Assembly: GCA_943914405.1 (NCBI GenBank)
Contig: CALUBX010000232.1
Location: 1 to 7,761 of the forward strand
Direction: 5' to 3'
Length of the DNA: 7,761 nucleotides
From: an uncultured Hyphomicrobiales bacterium
GTDB taxonomy: Bacteria > Pseudomonadota > Alphaproteobacteria > Rhizobiales > Rhizobiaceae
Shown: positions 6,224 to 7,761 of the stretch, in pieces
How the letters are laid out: the number at the start of each line of letters is the position of its first letter
Position numbering within the stretch: position 1 is the first letter of the stretch
Translations under genes and position numbers: made by a program
The notes under the pieces: model-generated
Database searches by the model: none
What the model was told of the DNA's origin: nothing
Seen by the model: the letters and a program-made list of their open reading frames with translations, nothing else

Positions 6224-7150
6224 TCAGCCCTTGGCGACGGCTGCGACTTCTGCGGCGAAGTCCGACTCTTCCTTCTCGACGCCTTCGCCGAGCAGAAGGC
6301 GAGCCATGCCCGTCACTTCGATAGCAGCGCCGGCGAGCTTTTCAGCGTCCTTGACGGCCTGGCCGACGGTGATGTCGGGGTTGATGACGAAGGCCTGCGA
6401 CAGAAGCGCAACTTCTTCGAAGAACTTGCGCATGCGGCCTTCGACCATCTTCTCGATGATGGCTTCCGGCTTGCCGGATTCGCGGGCCTGCTCGATGAAC
6501 ACATTGCGTTCGCGCTCAGCAACAGCGGCATCCACCTCTTCGGCACGAACAGCCAGCGGATTGGTGGCAGCAACGTGCATCGCGATCTGACGGCCGAGCG
6601 AGGAGAGAACTTCCTTGTCGCCGACCGACTTCAGAGCAACCAGAACGCCCAGCTTGCCGATGCCGTCGCCGGCGGCGTTGTGGATGTAGGTGGCAACTAC
6701 GCCGTGCTCGACTTCAAGCTTGGCGGCGCGGCGCAGCGTCATGTTCTCGCCGATCGTCGCGATGGCATCCTTGATCGTGTCAACAACCGGCTTGCCGGAC
6801 GCCGGATAGGTGGCGGCGGAAATGGCATCGACCGTGCCGTCGGTTCCAAGAGCGACCTGCGCGACGCCACGAACCAGATCCTGGAAGGCATCGTTACGGG
6901 CAACGAAGTCGGTTTCCGAGTTCAGCTCGATGACGACAGCCTTATGGCCAGCGCCCGCGATACCGATAAGGCCTTCCGCAGCCGTGCGGCCGGACTTCTT
7001 GTCTGCCTTGGCGATGCCCTTGGCGCGCAGCCAGTCGATCGCCGCTTCGATGTCGCCGTTGTTCTCGCTCAGCGCCTTCTTGCAGTCCATCATGCCTGCG
7101 CCAGACTTTTCGCGCAGTTCCTTAACCAGTGCAGCGGTGATTTCAGCCAT
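6224..7150 (-). CDS. tsf: Translation elongation factor Ts
   Basis: EF-Ts is the guanine nucleotide exchange factor that releases GDP from EF-Tu so it can rebind GTP and aminoacyl-tRNA. The 308-residue length is normal for alphaproteobacteria. The N-terminal UBA-like domain (about 1-50) contains VKELREKSGAGMMDCKKAL (9-27), the EF-Tu-binding region. The core TDFVARN motif at 80-86 (D81, F82), which inserts beside the EF-Tu magnesium site, is intact. The rest is the two-part dimerisation core, with NPxAV-type sequence (ATNPLAVRAEEVD) and KMVEGRMRKFFEEVALLSQAFV near the end. The ATG at 7150 has AGAGG 7 nt upstream. It follows rpsB after a 249-nt spacer with hairpins that may adjust the EF-Ts to S2 ratio. 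Confidence 0.98.
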   Translation of the reverse strand: MAEITAALVKELREKSGAGMMDCKKALSENNGDIEAAIDWLRAKGIAKADKKSGRTAAEGLIGIAGAGHKAVVIELNSETDFVARNDAFQDLVRGVAQVALGTDGTVDAISAATYPASGKPVVDTIKDAIATIGENMTLRRAAKLEVEHGVVATYIHNAAGDGIGKLGVLVALKSVGDKEVLSSLGRQIAMHVAATNPLAVRAEEVDAAVAERERNVFIEQARESGKPEAIIEKMVEGRMRKFFEEVALLSQAFVINPDITVGQAVKDAEKLAGAAIEVTGMARLLLGEGVEKEESDFAAEVAAVAKG

Positions 7151-7205
7151 TTTCGTGCCTCTTGTCGGTTCAAGTTGCGGATCGCCGGGAATACGTCGGC
7201 GACAT

Positions 7206-7215
7206 CAAAATTTTG
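7206..7215. repeat. AT-rich 10-bp palindrome in the tsf leader
   Basis: CAAAATTTTG is a perfect palindrome 56-65 nt upstream of the tsf start, standing out in a GC-rich leader. It could be a protein-binding site, part of a promoter region or chance. I could not place a convincing -35/-10 pair around it. Confidence 0.3.
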
Positions 7216-7322
7216 GGGACGAATGTACCCGTGAGTGTGACAACGTGATGAAGACACCACGATGCGGCAGCCTCGACGCTCTGCGTAAAAGGAGAATGCG
7301 CAGGCGGAAGCCAATGCTTAAA

Positions 7323-7362
7323 CGACGAAGGCCAGGGATGTCGGTATCTCTGGCCTCCGTCG
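7323..7362 (-). terminator. Terminator-like hairpin downstream of rpsB
   Basis: Arms 7323-7335 (CGACGAAGGCCAG) and 7350-7362 (CTGGCCTCCGTCG) pair over 13 positions with a 14-nt loop. The single mismatch in DNA (7328 with 7357) becomes a G-U pair in the minus-strand RNA, so the stem is continuous in the operon direction. It is followed by UUUAAGC, a short U-run. This fits a weak intrinsic terminator or attenuator 38 nt past the rpsB stop codon, likely letting part of transcription through to tsf. Confidence 0.6.
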
Positions 7363-7373
7363 ATCTGAAAGAT

Positions 7374-7394
7374 CGGAGCGACACTGCCGCTCCG
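7374..7394 (-). repeat. Perfect 7-bp inverted repeat just after the rpsB stop
   Basis: CGGAGCG (7374-7380) and CGCTCCG (7388-7394) are perfect reverse complements with a 7-nt loop, starting 5 nt past the rpsB stop codon. With the adjoining CGATCT/AGATCG repeat (7361-7366 and 7370-7375) and the larger hairpin at 7323-7362 it forms a row of structures that share a few end bases. It may protect the rpsB 3' end or take part in attenuation. Confidence 0.45.
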
Positions 7395-7399
7395 GCGCC

Positions 7400-7761
7400 T
7401 TAGGCGTTGGCTTCGTCTTCGAGAGCGGGCTCGACCGGAGCTTCAGCGGAAGCGCCGAGGTCGCGGCCGGAAGCGCCCTGCTGACGTGCGATGCCGTCGA
7501 TGGCGGCGCGAGCGACCAGATCGCAGTAGAGAGCGATGGCACGCGATGCGTCGTCATTGCCCGGGATCGCGTAGTCGATCAGGTCCGGATCGCAGTTGGA
7601 GTCGATGATTGCGACAACCGGGATGCCGAGGCGCTTGGCTTCGTCGATCGCGATCTTTTCCTTGTTGGTGTCGATGATGAACATCAGGTCCGGCGTGCCG
7701 CCCATGTCGCGGATACCGCCGAGAGCCTTTTCAAGCTTTTCGCGTTCGCGCTCAAGGTTCA
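7400..7761 (-). CDS. rpsB: 30S ribosomal protein S2 (5' end cut by window)
   Basis: S2 is a late-assembling protein of the small subunit that sits at the head-body junction and helps anchor S1. Only the C-terminal part is present: two bases of a codon at the right edge, then 119 codons to the TAA at 7402-7400. The family is usually about 240-260 residues, so roughly half is missing. Recognisable sequence includes NLERERE...LGGIRDMGG, PDLMFIIDTNKEKIAIDEAKRLGIPVVAIIDSNCDP, and the S2 C-terminal signature IDYAIPGNDDASRAI. The ending is an Ala/Glu-rich acidic tail (SAEAPVEPALEDEANA) common in alphaproteobacteria. An internal ATG at 7705 is not the start, because the frame continues upstream with conserved S2 sequence. 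The regulatory leader of rpsB lies outside the window. Confidence 0.97.
   Translation of the reverse strand, partial: NLEREREKLEKALGGIRDMGGTPDLMFIIDTNKEKIAIDEAKRLGIPVVAIIDSNCDPDLIDYAIPGNDDASRAIALYCDLVARAAIDGIARQQGASGRDLGASAEAPVEPALEDEANA

Noticed and set aside
6122..7234. Long plus-strand open frame (370 codons) opposite tsf
   Set aside because: It is a shadow of tsf with no recognisable domains and no good ribosome binding site.
1..7761. A new defence, mobile or accessory system
   Set aside because: All coding capacity is accounted for by eight conserved housekeeping genes in their usual order. No direct repeats, integrase, transposase or array-like spacing were seen.

Overview
The window is one continuous stretch of a conserved bacterial core gene cluster, and every gene I can support lies on the minus strand. 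Transcription therefore runs from the right edge to the left edge. The order is rpsB (5' end cut off), tsf, pyrH, frr, uppS, cdsA, rseP, bamA (3' end cut off). GC-rich coding sequence, protein wording typical of alphaproteobacteria, and the direct frr-uppS-cdsA-rseP-bamA order without dxr all suggest a Rhizobiales (Hyphomicrobiales) chromosome. It is probably close to Rhizobium/Agrobacterium/Sinorhizobium; the genus is inference.

The right part (about 4773-7761) is the translation and nucleotide module: ribosomal protein S2, elongation factor Ts, UMP kinase and ribosome recycling factor. Its spacers are 249, 119 and 48 nt. The two longer spacers carry clear inverted repeats, which could end transcription or set the relative output of rpsB, tsf and the downstream genes.

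The left part (1-4752) is the envelope module. UppS makes undecaprenyl diphosphate for the cell-wall lipid carrier, CdsA makes CDP-diacylglycerol for phospholipids, RseP is an intramembrane site-2 protease, and BamA is the central outer-membrane beta-barrel insertase. uppS and cdsA overlap by one base (TGATG). cdsA and rseP are 40 nt apart, with a striking G-rich tract in the gap. A 195-nt spacer with an AT-rich patch precedes bamA and may hold its own promoter.

I found no mobile element, CRISPR array, tRNA, rRNA or defence gene, and no sign of horizontal transfer. The numerous plus-strand open frames are shadows of these genes. I see no previously undescribed system here. The points worth a second look are small non-coding structures and the compact, single-PDZ RseP.
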